Below, in pieces: positions 1-6,828 of a DNA stretch of 10,139 nt. The position numbers and the translations under genes are program-made. Under the pieces are notes generated by a model. The model searched no databases and had not been told where the DNA came from. It worked only from the letters and a program-made list of their open reading frames with translations. This DNA is from Promethearchaeia archaeon (GTDB taxonomy: Archaea > Asgardarchaeota > Lokiarchaeia > Sigyniarchaeales > SOKP01): assembly GCA_029856295.1 (NCBI GenBank), contig JAHQWS010000026.1:1-10139 (forward strand), read 5' to 3'. Each line of letters starts with the position of its first letter. The first letter of the stretch is position 1.

Positions 1-2
1 TA

Positions 3-1175
3 GGTATTAATTGCTATACGAGTTTCCAATATCATCAGACAAATTTAATTGCAAAGATATTAAAAGAAGAATTTCCAAAAAAAAATATTATTGTAGGCGG
101 TTATCATCCAACAGCTGTTCCTAAGGATTTTGCATATAAAAATTCGCCTTTTGATTTTGTAATAAGAGGAGAAGCTGAATTAACCTTATTAGATTTATTT
201 AAATCCAATCGTCTAAGAAGAAATATGGAAACACTTATAATAAATTCAGATGGTTGCATTGACATTAATTCATTACCATTTCCGGACTATGAATTGTATT
301 TAGATCGATATCCCTTTAAAGATAAATTTAATTTTGAATTTTACATGTCAAGAGGCTGTCCGTATCAATGTGCATTCTGTGCGAAAAACTTCGAATTTCG
401 GAACTTTACATTTGATAAGTTCAAAAAACACTTTTCAAAATTATGCAAAATTGTTGATAAATATAATAATAATTTACGAAAAATAGCCTTCGCAGATCAA
501 TCATTCAATAGAGTTTCTATTAGTGAAAGGGTTTTAGATTATATAATTCAAAAAAACTTACATGAAAAATTTCGATTCTCGTGTCAGAGTAGAGTAGAAT
601 CTTTTGAAAATAGACCGGATTTGATTAAAAAGCATATAGCATGTGGAATGGTTATCGGATTTGGATTTGAATCAGCAAGTAAGAAATTATTACCCGAAAT
701 GCATAAGACCCAAAATCCTCAGAAATATGTTGAGACAATGAAATCCCTCTTAAACCTATATAAAGACTCAAATGAGACATATTGTAGATTAAACATTCTA
801 TTAGGATTTCCGGGAGAAGATCAAGCTTCATTTAATGAAACATTAGACTTCGTTAACTCCTATGCCATGCATGATAATATTCAAATTAGCCCGACACTCT
901 TTTCAAATTATCCAAATGTGTTTGTATATAAAAATATGGACTATTACGAAAATAAATTTGGAACTAAATTCATTAAAGAATGGTGGAAACTTCCTTCTAA
1001 TTCATTAAAAAATTCAGTTCCAGAAAAGCCTTCTAAATCATATACTAAAAAACAATTGATTGGAGATTATAAGGAAAAGTACTTTGAAGTATTAAAAGCT
1101 TGGAAAAAAAAAGTAATGTTTGCTGAATTAGTACACTGGAAGAAATTTTTCAATAATTGGTATGAAGAACTTTAA
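3..1175 (+). CDS. B12-binding-type radical SAM protein, 5' end cut by the window
   Basis: The reading frame is open from the left edge, so the first methionine (base 225) is internal and the gene starts outside the window; about 390 residues are visible. The part before base 225 carries the end of a cobalamin-binding-like Rossmann domain: VGGYHPTAVP near bases 93-122, then VIRGEAE. After the linker LPFPDYELY comes the radical SAM core with the iron-sulfur cluster motif CPYQCAFC (Cys-x3-Cys-x2-Cys, bases 357-380). Later features fit the TIM-barrel core: GFGFESAS near 658-681 and ILLGFPGED near 796-822. These enzymes use a 4Fe-4S cluster and S-adenosylmethionine to make a radical; many B12 members methylate or rearrange unreactive carbons. 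The substrate cannot be read from this sequence. The C-terminal 100 residues are lysine- and aromatic-rich and not recognised. The family call is firm; the specific function is unknown. Confidence 0.9.
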   Translation, partial: GINCYTSFQYHQTNLIAKILKEEFPKKNIIVGGYHPTAVPKDFAYKNSPFDFVIRGEAELTLLDLFKSNRLRRNMETLIINSDGCIDINSLPFPDYELYLDRYPFKDKFNFEFYMSRGCPYQCAFCAKNFEFRNFTFDKFKKHFSKLCKIVDKYNNNLRKIAFADQSFNRVSISERVLDYIIQKNLHEKFRFSCQSRVESFENRPDLIKKHIACGMVIGFGFESASKKLLPEMHKTQNPQKYVETMKSLLNLYKDSNETYCRLNILLGFPGEDQASFNETLDFVNSYAMHDNIQISPTLFSNYPNVFVYKNMDYYENKFGTKFIKEWWKLPSNSLKNSVPEKPSKSYTKKQLIGDYKEKYFEVLKAWKKKVMFAELVHWKKFFNNWYEEL

Positions 1176-1298
1176 ATTTTTCATCTTTTATATCTAAATA
1201 TATTTAATAGAATGCGTGTGTATATTTAACATAATTAGTATCACAATATTTAAATTGAGAGTTTAAAATAATATCTAATTGCAGAGTAAATTATTAGT

Positions 1299-1763
1299 AT
1301 GGTTATACGTGAAAGTGGTATATTATTCAGGGGCTTTACCTTATTGCACGCAAAATATCATCAAACATCAGATGATAAAATTGATAAAGATCTAAGATCA
1401 GCTCTATTAACTGCTCTCTTGAATTTCGCAGAGAGTGCTTTTTCTATAGATTCAATTGAGTATTTTGAAATGAAAAAATTTACTATATCGTTTGTCGAAG
1501 ATAAAATAAAACCACAAGATTCTCCAGAACCCGAACCTATAATTGTTTATGCCATATTAGATAAGGAAAAAAAAATGGATAAATATCTCTCAAAAGTAGT
1601 AATTCCCTCATTAAAGGAGATTATGAGAAAATTTATTGAAAAATATGATGGAAAAAATTTGTCAGAAGTCTCTCAGTTTCGAACCTTTAAAGAAAATCTT
1701 GATAAAGTTTTTGGTTCTGAAACAAAAACTGTAGATGAGAAACTCAAAGGCACTTTTTTTTAA
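1299..1763 (+). CDS. Small protein with a longin-like fold pattern (candidate)
   Basis: This is a 154-residue protein with no signal peptide and no membrane segment. The predicted order of elements is strand-strand (ESGILFRGFTLLHAKYH, about 5-21), helix (DKDLRSALLTALLNFAES, about 29-46), two to three strands (IEYFEMKKFTISFVED, then PIIVYAILDKEK), then two C-terminal helices (from about 93). This beta-beta-alpha-beta-beta-beta-alpha-alpha order matches longin/profilin-like domains, which in Asgard archaea occur as many short stand-alone proteins and in eukaryotes act in vesicle-trafficking complexes and with Rab or Arf GTPases. The SEVSQFRTFKENLDKVFG segment near the end resembles the last helices of such proteins. 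The assignment rests on pattern only. The ATG at 1299 has no clear ribosome-binding site. The gene follows the radical SAM gene after 123 bp and ends 6 bp from the convergent DHS-family gene. A small GTPase lies about 4.4 kb away. The gene is almost certainly real; the fold call is moderate. Confidence 0.6.
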   Translation: MVIRESGILFRGFTLLHAKYHQTSDDKIDKDLRSALLTALLNFAESAFSIDSIEYFEMKKFTISFVEDKIKPQDSPEPEPIIVYAILDKEKKMDKYLSKVVIPSLKEIMRKFIEKYDGKNLSEVSQFRTFKENLDKVFGSETKTVDEKLKGTFF

Positions 1764-1766
1764 AAA
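1754..1766. terminator. Shared T8A5 tract between convergent genes
   Basis: A run of eight T followed by five A spans the stop codon of the longin-like gene and the gap before the stop of the DHS-family gene. Archaeal RNA polymerase terminates at U-rich tracts. The T8 could end the rightward transcript and the A5 (T5 on the minus strand) the leftward one. No hairpin is evident. The function is inferred from composition and position only. Confidence 0.35.
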
Positions 1767-1769
1767 TAA

Positions 1770-2720
1770 TTATCTTCCTTCACCTGATTTTTTTAAATAC
1801 CAAAAAATTATTGGAAGCGCTATCGTTGCATCTGAGATAACAGTTGAATGCTTCGCATTTTTATTAATCTTGCCCCAAGACATAGCCTCGTTCAATGTGG
1901 CACCCGAAAGTCCACCAGGTTCTGGTCTATCCATTGTAATTTGAATGGCATAATCAGCAGAATTCGGGCAAAATTGCATAGATTGGAATATAAAATTTTT
2001 TGGTACACCTCCTCCAATAATACAAATACCTGCTTTCTTCGCATCCCATGCTAAATTAACCATTTCAAGCATATCCTTAAAATGATTGAGATTTAATTGT
2101 TGATGGTGAAATCCTAATTGCAGCGCTAAACCGGAATCAGTAAAAGCTGGACAAAATATTGGAATATTTTTATCAGCACAAATCCTTAAAATTGATTTAG
2201 GATTATCTGGTACACGTTCTCCCAAAAATTTTAAGAATGCACTTACGGACATGTTATTATCTGGGATCTTTAATTTCGATACAAAATCTTCTATACCTTC
2301 ATAAACCTTATTTGGCAAAAAGACATCGTATATCCTATTCATTTCTTGCTCATATAAATTTGCATCATCTAAACTTTCAATATGAACCTCACCTTGAAGA
2401 TGGTGATACCCTAAAGTTTCTGCGATATCATGTGTTAAATTCGCACCAGTGGTTACTAATATATCGATGTATTCCTCTTCTATGAAATCATGAATTATTT
2501 GTTGCATACCAACTGGAACCATAGCACCAGCTAACCCAAAAAACTTGACACAATCTTTATCTTCAATCATTTCTTTATAAATCTCACATGCTAAAGCCAA
2601 TCTTTTAGCACTAAAACCAGTTCCTTTAAGATCTTCAATAAGATTGACAATATCTGTGTCATTTTTTATCTGGAATTGATTGACTTTTTTAAAAATTTCT
2701 TTAATATTTTTATCTTTCAT
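1770..2720 (-). CDS. dys: Deoxyhypusine synthase family protein
   Basis: The protein has 316 residues from the ATG at 2720. A longer form from a TTG at 2747 would add nine residues and overlap the upstream gene by 17 bp; I prefer the ATG, which lies 10 bp after that gene's stop. Deoxyhypusine synthase moves the aminobutyl group of spermidine onto a lysine of aIF5A, using NAD. Family marks are the early LAGAMVPVGM (63-72), TTGANLTHD (90-98), IIGGGVPKN (234-242), the GGLSGATL-EAMSWGK block (269-284) and a C-terminal SDATIALPI (296-304). Lys284 in SWGK aligns with the catalytic Lys329 of the human enzyme. Differences from human are Asn242 where human has the substrate-contacting His288 (KHH motif), and ANLTHD in place of GGVEED. 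Similar changes occur in bacterial homologues, some of which make homospermidine. The aIF5A gene is not in the window. The context with a ureohydrolase fits polyamine or hypusine metabolism. Family is firm; exact substrate is moderate. Confidence 0.88.
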   Translation of the reverse strand: MKDKNIKEIFKKVNQFQIKNDTDIVNLIEDLKGTGFSAKRLALACEIYKEMIEDKDCVKFFGLAGAMVPVGMQQIIHDFIEEEYIDILVTTGANLTHDIAETLGYHHLQGEVHIESLDDANLYEQEMNRIYDVFLPNKVYEGIEDFVSKLKIPDNNMSVSAFLKFLGERVPDNPKSILRICADKNIPIFCPAFTDSGLALQLGFHHQQLNLNHFKDMLEMVNLAWDAKKAGICIIGGGVPKNFIFQSMQFCPNSADYAIQITMDRPEPGGLSGATLNEAMSWGKINKNAKHSTVISDATIALPIIFWYLKKSGEGR

Positions 2721-2730
2721 TTTTTCTAAC

Positions 2731-3633
2731 CTATTGGTTATTTGCAATAAAAACCATGAATTCTATAATCAATTTTGCTGCTAAATTACATGTTACATTA
2801 TTAGGAAGGTCTAAATTCGGGGCGACCTCAACTAAATCAAAACCTACTACATTAAAATGGGTAGTTATCTCTTTTAAAATCTTCCACATCTCTCGATATG
2901 TAAAGCCACCTGGAATAGCATACCCGGTGGCAGGAGCTATTGAGGGATCAAGGGCATCTATATCAATTGAAATATATAAATCTTTTACTTTTGAACTTTT
3001 AAAGAAATTAATTATATTATTAATAAACTGTGTTAAGCCAATTTCAACAAGGAGATGTGCATCAAAATGTCTTATATTTTCCTTTTTAGCAATTTCTAAC
3101 TCGGGAATGTCAATATCTCTTGATCCTGCTATTAATAGATTTTTATTGTTTATATAATCTAAATCATAAATTCTATGAGAAACTGTAGCATGTGAATACA
3201 CTCCTTTATCCCATTCTTCATAAAGATCTAAATGAGAATCAAATATTAAAATACCAAAATCTTTCTTATTATCTCTATTATCGCCTACAGCTTTGACTGC
3301 ATTTAAAGAACAGAAATGATCACCCCCTATCATAATTGGTATTATATCCGACTTTTGTTGATATATTGAGTTCATAAAAGTTTCTATTTCGTTTAAATTT
3401 TTATCCACATTTGAGGGTTCAATTTTTACATCTCCTAAATCGACAGCTTTGATATTCGGGATTTCAAATCCTAATTCGGTGGTAAGTGCTAAATTTTCCG
3501 TTACGTCCCGAATTTTTTGAGGGGCGAGAGATGAATTCGGACCCTCAATAGAAGTTAAGTAATCCCAGGGTATTCCAAAAATTACAAATTGAGTATCAGA
3601 TTCAATAATGTCTCCAAAATCATAAAATTTCAT
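2731..3633 (-). CDS. speB: Ureohydrolase, probable agmatinase
   Basis: This 300-residue protein belongs to the arginase/agmatinase family of binuclear-manganese hydrolases, which release urea from guanidino substrates; agmatinase makes putrescine from agmatine. All metal ligands are visible: His106 in GGDH, Asp132, His134 and Asp136 in FDSHLD, and Asp224 and Asp226 in SIDIDALDPS. APATGYAIPGG follows at 233-243, and Glu269 in FDLVEVAP matches the conserved substrate-binding glutamate of arginase. The SHATV stretch at 147-151 corresponds to the usual SHGT motif. Length is normal for archaeal agmatinases. The ATG at 3633 lies 32 bp downstream of the argS stop, and the gene ends just before or inside the start of the DHS-family gene, so the three are probably cotranscribed. 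That position favours a role in putrescine and spermidine supply. Arginase, guanidinobutyrase or N1-aminopropylagmatine ureohydrolase activity cannot be excluded from sequence. Confidence 0.88.
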   Translation of the reverse strand: MKFYDFGDIIESDTQFVIFGIPWDYLTSIEGPNSSLAPQKIRDVTENLALTTELGFEIPNIKAVDLGDVKIEPSNVDKNLNEIETFMNSIYQQKSDIIPIMIGGDHFCSLNAVKAVGDNRDNKKDFGILIFDSHLDLYEEWDKGVYSHATVSHRIYDLDYINNKNLLIAGSRDIDIPELEIAKKENIRHFDAHLLVEIGLTQFINNIINFFKSSKVKDLYISIDIDALDPSIAPATGYAIPGGFTYREMWKILKEITTHFNVVGFDLVEVAPNLDLPNNVTCNLAAKLIIEFMVFIANNQ

Positions 3634-3665
3634 GATAATTATTAAATTTTTCTATTAATTAAATA

Positions 3666-5384
3666 TCACATTTCTTCTAATGTTTCTATTCCCAAAAGAT
3701 TTAAACCAATTTTTATAACTATTTGAACGCATTTTATTAATAATAATCTTGCTCTCTCTAAATCTTTATCTTCTGAGATAACTTGACAACTTCCATAAAA
3801 TGAATTAAATTCTTGGCATAAACTTAAAAGATATTGGGGTATCAAATGAATACCATAAGTTTTGACTACTATATCAATAATTTCTGGAAAATAATTTAGC
3901 TGTTTGATTAAAATTAGTTCTTTTTCATGGTTTAAGAGTTTGAAATTGATATTCAAATCAATTTTCTCGTTAGATTTGTTAATTATTGATTCAATTCTCG
4001 CATAACAATATTGAATGTATGGTCCTGTTTCTCCCTCAAAAGAGATACTCTCTTTTGGATTAAAAACAAAATCAGATTTTGGATTAAATTTTAAAATAAA
4101 AAATCTCAAAGCTGCCATGCCAATTATTTCTGCTCTTTTATTTTTTTTTCCTTTATCAAGTGAAGGATACCTTTTATTAACTTCTTTGTAAGCAAGATTA
4201 TTCATTTGTTCAATAATATCATCCGCATCAATCACGGTGCCCTCTCTACTTTTCATTTTACCCTCAGGTAGACTAATCATGCCATAAGAGAGATGGTATT
4301 TCTGTTCTTTAAATCCAATAATCTCCAACACTGCAAAAAGTTGTTTAAAGTAAAGATCTTGTTCATTGCCCACCACATAAATAGATTCGTCATAATCAAA
4401 ATCTTCCTTTTTCAAATATGCCAAATAAATATCTTGAGTTATATATATTGAAGTTCCGTCACTTCGAAGTAAAACTTTATCTGGAAGATTATATCCTTCA
4501 TTTAATCGGACTATTATTGCTCCATCATCTTTTTTTTCAAAAATTCCCTCTTCTAATCCTCCAATGATTTTATTCTTTCCTTTTAGATAGAAATCAGACT
4601 CAAAATATTCCTTGTCAAATGAAATTCCGAATTTTTTATATGTCTCTTCGAAACCTTTAATCGCCCAAGAGTTCATTTTTTTCCATAAAGCTCTTGTATT
4701 TGGATCTCCTTCTTCCCATAGTTTCAGCAAATCCATTGCCTCATCTATTAAATTTTCATCTTCCTCTTCCTTTTGACTGTATTTGATATAATAATCACCA
4801 ACAAAATGGTCTGATTTCCTTTCTTTTGGCTCCTCATTGTTTCCCCACTTTTTATATGCGAGCATACTTTTACAGATATGAATCCCTCTATCGTTGTTCA
4901 AATTAACTTGAAAAACTTCATGACCTTTATATGCTAATATTTGAGATAAAGAATTTCCTAACAACATATTCCGAACATGTCCTAAATGAAGGGGTTTATT
5001 TGTATTCGGTGCAGGATATTCTATTACAATTTTTAGAGGATTGAATCTACCCTTTTCAGTAATTTCTCTTATTTTTCCATAGTCTTGATTTAATTCGTAG
5101 ATGTTATTTAAAATAGTAAAAGTATTGACTCTAAAATTTAAATAAGGACCCTTTGCTTCTATTTCATCCAAATATTCGGGCAAAACTAATTTTTCTTTCA
5201 AATCTTCAGCAATTAAATTTGGTGCTTTTTTTTCAAATTTTGCTAGTCTATAGACAGGAAAGGCGTAGGAATAGTTAATATTTTGAGGTGGAATTTCAAT
5301 TAAACTTTCCAGCTCTTCTATTGAAAAGTTCGTGATGGAGGTATTTAGATATTCAGCAATAGTTTTTTTATCAATTATCTTCAT
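3666..5384 (-). CDS. argS: Arginyl-tRNA synthetase
   Basis: This is a complete 572-residue class I aminoacyl-tRNA synthetase that charges tRNA-Arg with arginine in the cytoplasm. The N-terminal additional domain, which contacts the tRNA, covers about residues 1-110 and includes GPYLNFRVN. The catalytic domain starts with EYPAPNTNKPLHLGHVRN, whose HLGH (133-136) is the HIGH signature. The KMSKS loop appears as GKMKSREGT (375-383). The anticodon-binding helical domain contains FEGETGPYIQYCYARIE and ends with LLGIETLEEM, close to the LLGIE-P-M ending typical of the family, so the protein is not truncated. The ATG at 5384 is preceded by a short AGGT sequence, a weak possible ribosome-binding site. 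The stop is TGA. It is the first gene of the leftward argS-ureohydrolase-DHS cluster, and the divergent region to its right probably carries the promoter. Confidence 0.97.
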   Translation of the reverse strand: MKIIDKKTIAEYLNTSITNFSIEELESLIEIPPQNINYSYAFPVYRLAKFEKKAPNLIAEDLKEKLVLPEYLDEIEAKGPYLNFRVNTFTILNNIYELNQDYGKIREITEKGRFNPLKIVIEYPAPNTNKPLHLGHVRNMLLGNSLSQILAYKGHEVFQVNLNNDRGIHICKSMLAYKKWGNNEEPKERKSDHFVGDYYIKYSQKEEEDENLIDEAMDLLKLWEEGDPNTRALWKKMNSWAIKGFEETYKKFGISFDKEYFESDFYLKGKNKIIGGLEEGIFEKKDDGAIIVRLNEGYNLPDKVLLRSDGTSIYITQDIYLAYLKKEDFDYDESIYVVGNEQDLYFKQLFAVLEIIGFKEQKYHLSYGMISLPEGKMKSREGTVIDADDIIEQMNNLAYKEVNKRYPSLDKGKKNKRAEIIGMAALRFFILKFNPKSDFVFNPKESISFEGETGPYIQYCYARIESIINKSNEKIDLNINFKLLNHEKELILIKQLNYFPEIIDIVVKTYGIHLIPQYLLSLCQEFNSFYGSCQVISEDKDLERARLLLIKCVQIVIKIGLNLLGIETLEEM

Positions 5385-5460
5385 TGTACCTTTTAAAACA
5401 CCAAATCTGTTATTTATTTATTATTTGAAGAATAGGTTACATTTTCAATTCAGTATTGTT

Positions 5461-5472
5461 AAAATATATTAA
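5461..5472 (-). promoter_or_regulatory. Candidate TATA box of the argS operon
   Basis: On the minus strand this reads TTAATATATTTT, an archaeal TATA-like element about 80 bases upstream of the argS ATG. Transcription would start about 25 bases downstream. In DNA this AT-rich such strings are common, so the call rests mainly on its position in the divergent intergenic region. Confidence 0.3.
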
Positions 5473-5486
5473 GAGTAGCTCATAAA

Positions 5487-5497
5487 ATTTTTTATAT
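5487..5497 (+). promoter_or_regulatory. Candidate TATA box of the Lin0512-family gene
   Basis: An A/T stretch ending in TTTTTTATAT lies about 80-90 bases upstream of the ATG at 5575. With the usual archaeal spacing, transcription would start near base 5520. That is almost on the in-frame TTG at 5524, so the TTG would be nearly leaderless if it were used. The evidence is positional and compositional only. Confidence 0.3.
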
Positions 5498-5574
5498 CGT
5501 TTAGAACTAAAACATAAAAACTTTTGATTGAAGAATTATTTGTTTCAGATATAATATTATCATTAACTATACAC

Positions 5575-5973
5575 ATGGCAATAAAAATGAATCAAAATTA
5601 CAAAAGGTTTATTGTTCAGATAGGTCAGGGTGTCGACCAACACGGTCATGATGATGATTGCACGAATGCGGCAATAAAAGCTATTAAAAATGCAATATCT
5701 AACAATTGTTTGACAGGAATAGCCGATTTCTGTAATTTTAAAGAACCCAAGGATCTTTTACGAATGAAAGTTCATGTAAAGATTGGAGCACCATATCCGG
5801 ACAAGATTGATGAAAAAAAAGTGTTAAAAGCAGTTCCATTTGGAGAAAAATCACTTGAAGTAGAAAAAGGAGGGCTTATTGCTCAGGGCATAATGATCAA
5901 AGAATTAGGAGATACAACAGATAAAATAATTATATGTAATGCTGCTGTAGAAGTACTAATTAAGGACGCATAA
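5575..5973 (+). CDS. Lin0512 family protein of unknown function
   Basis: The protein has 132 residues from the ATG at 5575. It shows the conserved start of the Lin0512 family: RFIVQIGQGVDQHGHDDD, then CTNAAIKAIKNAIS, and a later VHVKIGAPYPD followed by VLKAVPFGEK. These small soluble proteins occur in bacteria and archaea and have no established function that I know of. The histidine- and aspartate-rich DQHGHDDD segment could bind a metal, which is inference. The frame extends upstream to a TTG at 5524, but family members begin a few residues before the R-F-I-V strand, so the ATG at 5575 or the next one at 5587 is more likely. No ribosome-binding site is evident. The gene is divergent from argS and followed 151 bp later by the GTPase gene on the same strand. 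Confidence 0.82.
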   Translation: MAIKMNQNYKRFIVQIGQGVDQHGHDDDCTNAAIKAIKNAISNNCLTGIADFCNFKEPKDLLRMKVHVKIGAPYPDKIDEKKVLKAVPFGEKSLEVEKGGLIAQGIMIKELGDTTDKIIICNAAVEVLIKDA

Positions 5974-6022
5974 TCAGAATGAGTTAAATTTAATATTAAA
6001 TTTTATAAAGGGCAAATTAGAT

Positions 6023-6033
6023 ACTATATATAG
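6023..6033 (+). promoter_or_regulatory. Candidate TATA box before the GTPase gene
   Basis: ACTATATATAG lies about 95 bases before the GTPase ATG in the 151-bp intergenic gap. A second AT-rich candidate, AATTTTATAAAG, lies at 5999-6010. Neither has a clear upstream purine-rich element, so the promoter could also lie closer to the gene, in the AT-rich stretch at 6055-6072. Confidence 0.25.
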
Positions 6034-6124
6034 ATTTATTTTTTTAAAGACAAAAATTTAAATTAATTAATAGAAATCATAATGTTAAGAAAAAAAAAAA
6101 CCACTTTTAGTTTGTATTAGAATC

Positions 6125-6646
6125 ATGTATGATGCCACCTATAAAATAGTAATATTTGGAGACGGTGGGTGCGGGAAAACTACATTAACTCAGAGATATG
6201 TAACTGAATTATTTATACCTGACTCAACAATGACAATCGGGGTAGACTTCGAAGTAAAAAGTTTGGAAATAGATGAGAAAAAGGTTAAGCTTCAGATTTG
6301 GGATTTTGGTGGTGAGGAACGATTTAGATTCTTATTGCCCACTTATGTTAAGGGAGCTAACGGCGGCATCTTCATGTATGATATAACAAATTATTCTTCT
6401 TTAGCCCATATTGATAATTGGCTTACAGTTATAAGGAAGAAAATAGAAGAAATGTTCCCTGTGATTGTAGCCGGTGGCAAAGCCGACCTTGCCGAACGAG
6501 AAGTTAGCAGCGAAGAAGGAATCCAAATTTCTGAATCAAGAGATATGGATGCGTTTATAGAATGCAGTTCTAAAACGGGTGAAAATGTAGAAAAAACATT
6601 TGAGGCTTTAACTAAAATAATGCTACAGAAGTCAGATCTTTCTTAA
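6125..6646 (+). CDS. Rab/Ras-type small GTPase with altered Switch II and G4 motifs
   Basis: This is a complete 173-residue single-domain GTPase. G1 (P-loop) is GDGGCGKT at 12-19. G2 is Thr37 in MTIGVDFE, the Rab-like switch I. G3 is WDFGGEERFR at 59-68, with Asp60 and Gly63. G4 is GKAD at 118-121. G5 is CSSKTG at 147-152. Two departures from the consensus stand out. Glu64 replaces the catalytic glutamine (Ras Gln61) in the usual DTAGQE. Gly118 replaces the Asn of the NKxD base-recognition motif, while its Lys and Asp are kept. The C-terminus (QKSDLS) has no cysteine, so there is no prenylation site of the kind that anchors eukaryotic Rab and Ras. Many Asgard archaea carry large families of such GTPases, whose functions are mostly unknown. 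The gene is convergent with the acyl-CoA synthetase gene. The GTPase call is firm; its pathway is unknown. Confidence 0.96.
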   Translation: MYDATYKIVIFGDGGCGKTTLTQRYVTELFIPDSTMTIGVDFEVKSLEIDEKKVKLQIWDFGGEERFRFLLPTYVKGANGGIFMYDITNYSSLAHIDNWLTVIRKKIEEMFPVIVAGGKADLAEREVSSEEGIQISESRDMDAFIECSSKTGENVEKTFEALTKIMLQKSDLS

Positions 6647-6756
6647 TTTTTGACTTTACTTATTAGAAGAATATACACCTTATTTAATTCAATTCTTCTT
6701 GCTTAGATTTTTGGCTTAAAGTTATTGTTAGTCAATGATGTTTTTAAGAAAAAGAT

Positions 6757-6828
6757 AAAAAAAAGGAATTAATTTATAAACATACTTCTAATATTTATTC
6801 CTTAATTATTTAGATGTTCCTTTTTTTT
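6757..6828 (-). terminator. A8GGAA / TTCCT8 inverted repeat at a convergent gene end
   Basis: AAAAAAAAGGAA (6757-6768) is exactly complementary to TTCCTTTTTTTT (6817-6828), with a 48-base spacer; the right arm lies inside the 3' end of the acyl-CoA synthetase gene. On the minus strand the left arm gives CCTTTTTTTT about 40 bases after that gene's stop, a plausible archaeal U-tract terminator. The long spacer and low complexity make a functional hairpin doubtful. The rest of the 159-bp gap to the GTPase gene holds only short T runs. Confidence 0.35.

Noticed and set aside
1176..1298. Possible small RNA or promoter region between the radical SAM and longin-like genes
   Set aside because: It is AT-rich with several TATA-like strings, none better than the others, and no stable stem is apparent, so I call no specific feature.
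1735..2054. Two plus-strand frames (1735-1944 and 1848-2054)
   Set aside because: They lie antisense to the conserved catalytic C-terminal part of the DHS-family gene, and the first also overlaps the end of the longin-like gene. Both look like shadows of the real genes.
2237..2485. An 82-codon plus-strand frame
   Set aside because: It is antisense to the middle of the DHS-family gene and has no family features.
2756..3157. A 133-codon plus-strand open frame
   Set aside because: It lies entirely antisense to the ureohydrolase gene, whose metal-binding motifs prove the minus-strand frame. The plus-strand protein has no recognisable character.
5524..5574. TTG start for the Lin0512-family gene
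   Set aside because: The 17 extra residues do not fit the usual family start a few residues before RFIV, and the TTG would be almost at the predicted transcription start. An ATG is available at 5575.
6082..6111. Short ATG frame before the GTPase gene
   Set aside because: It starts at 6082 but runs through an A10 tract to a stop after nine codons, out of frame with the GTPase. It is too short and low in complexity to call.
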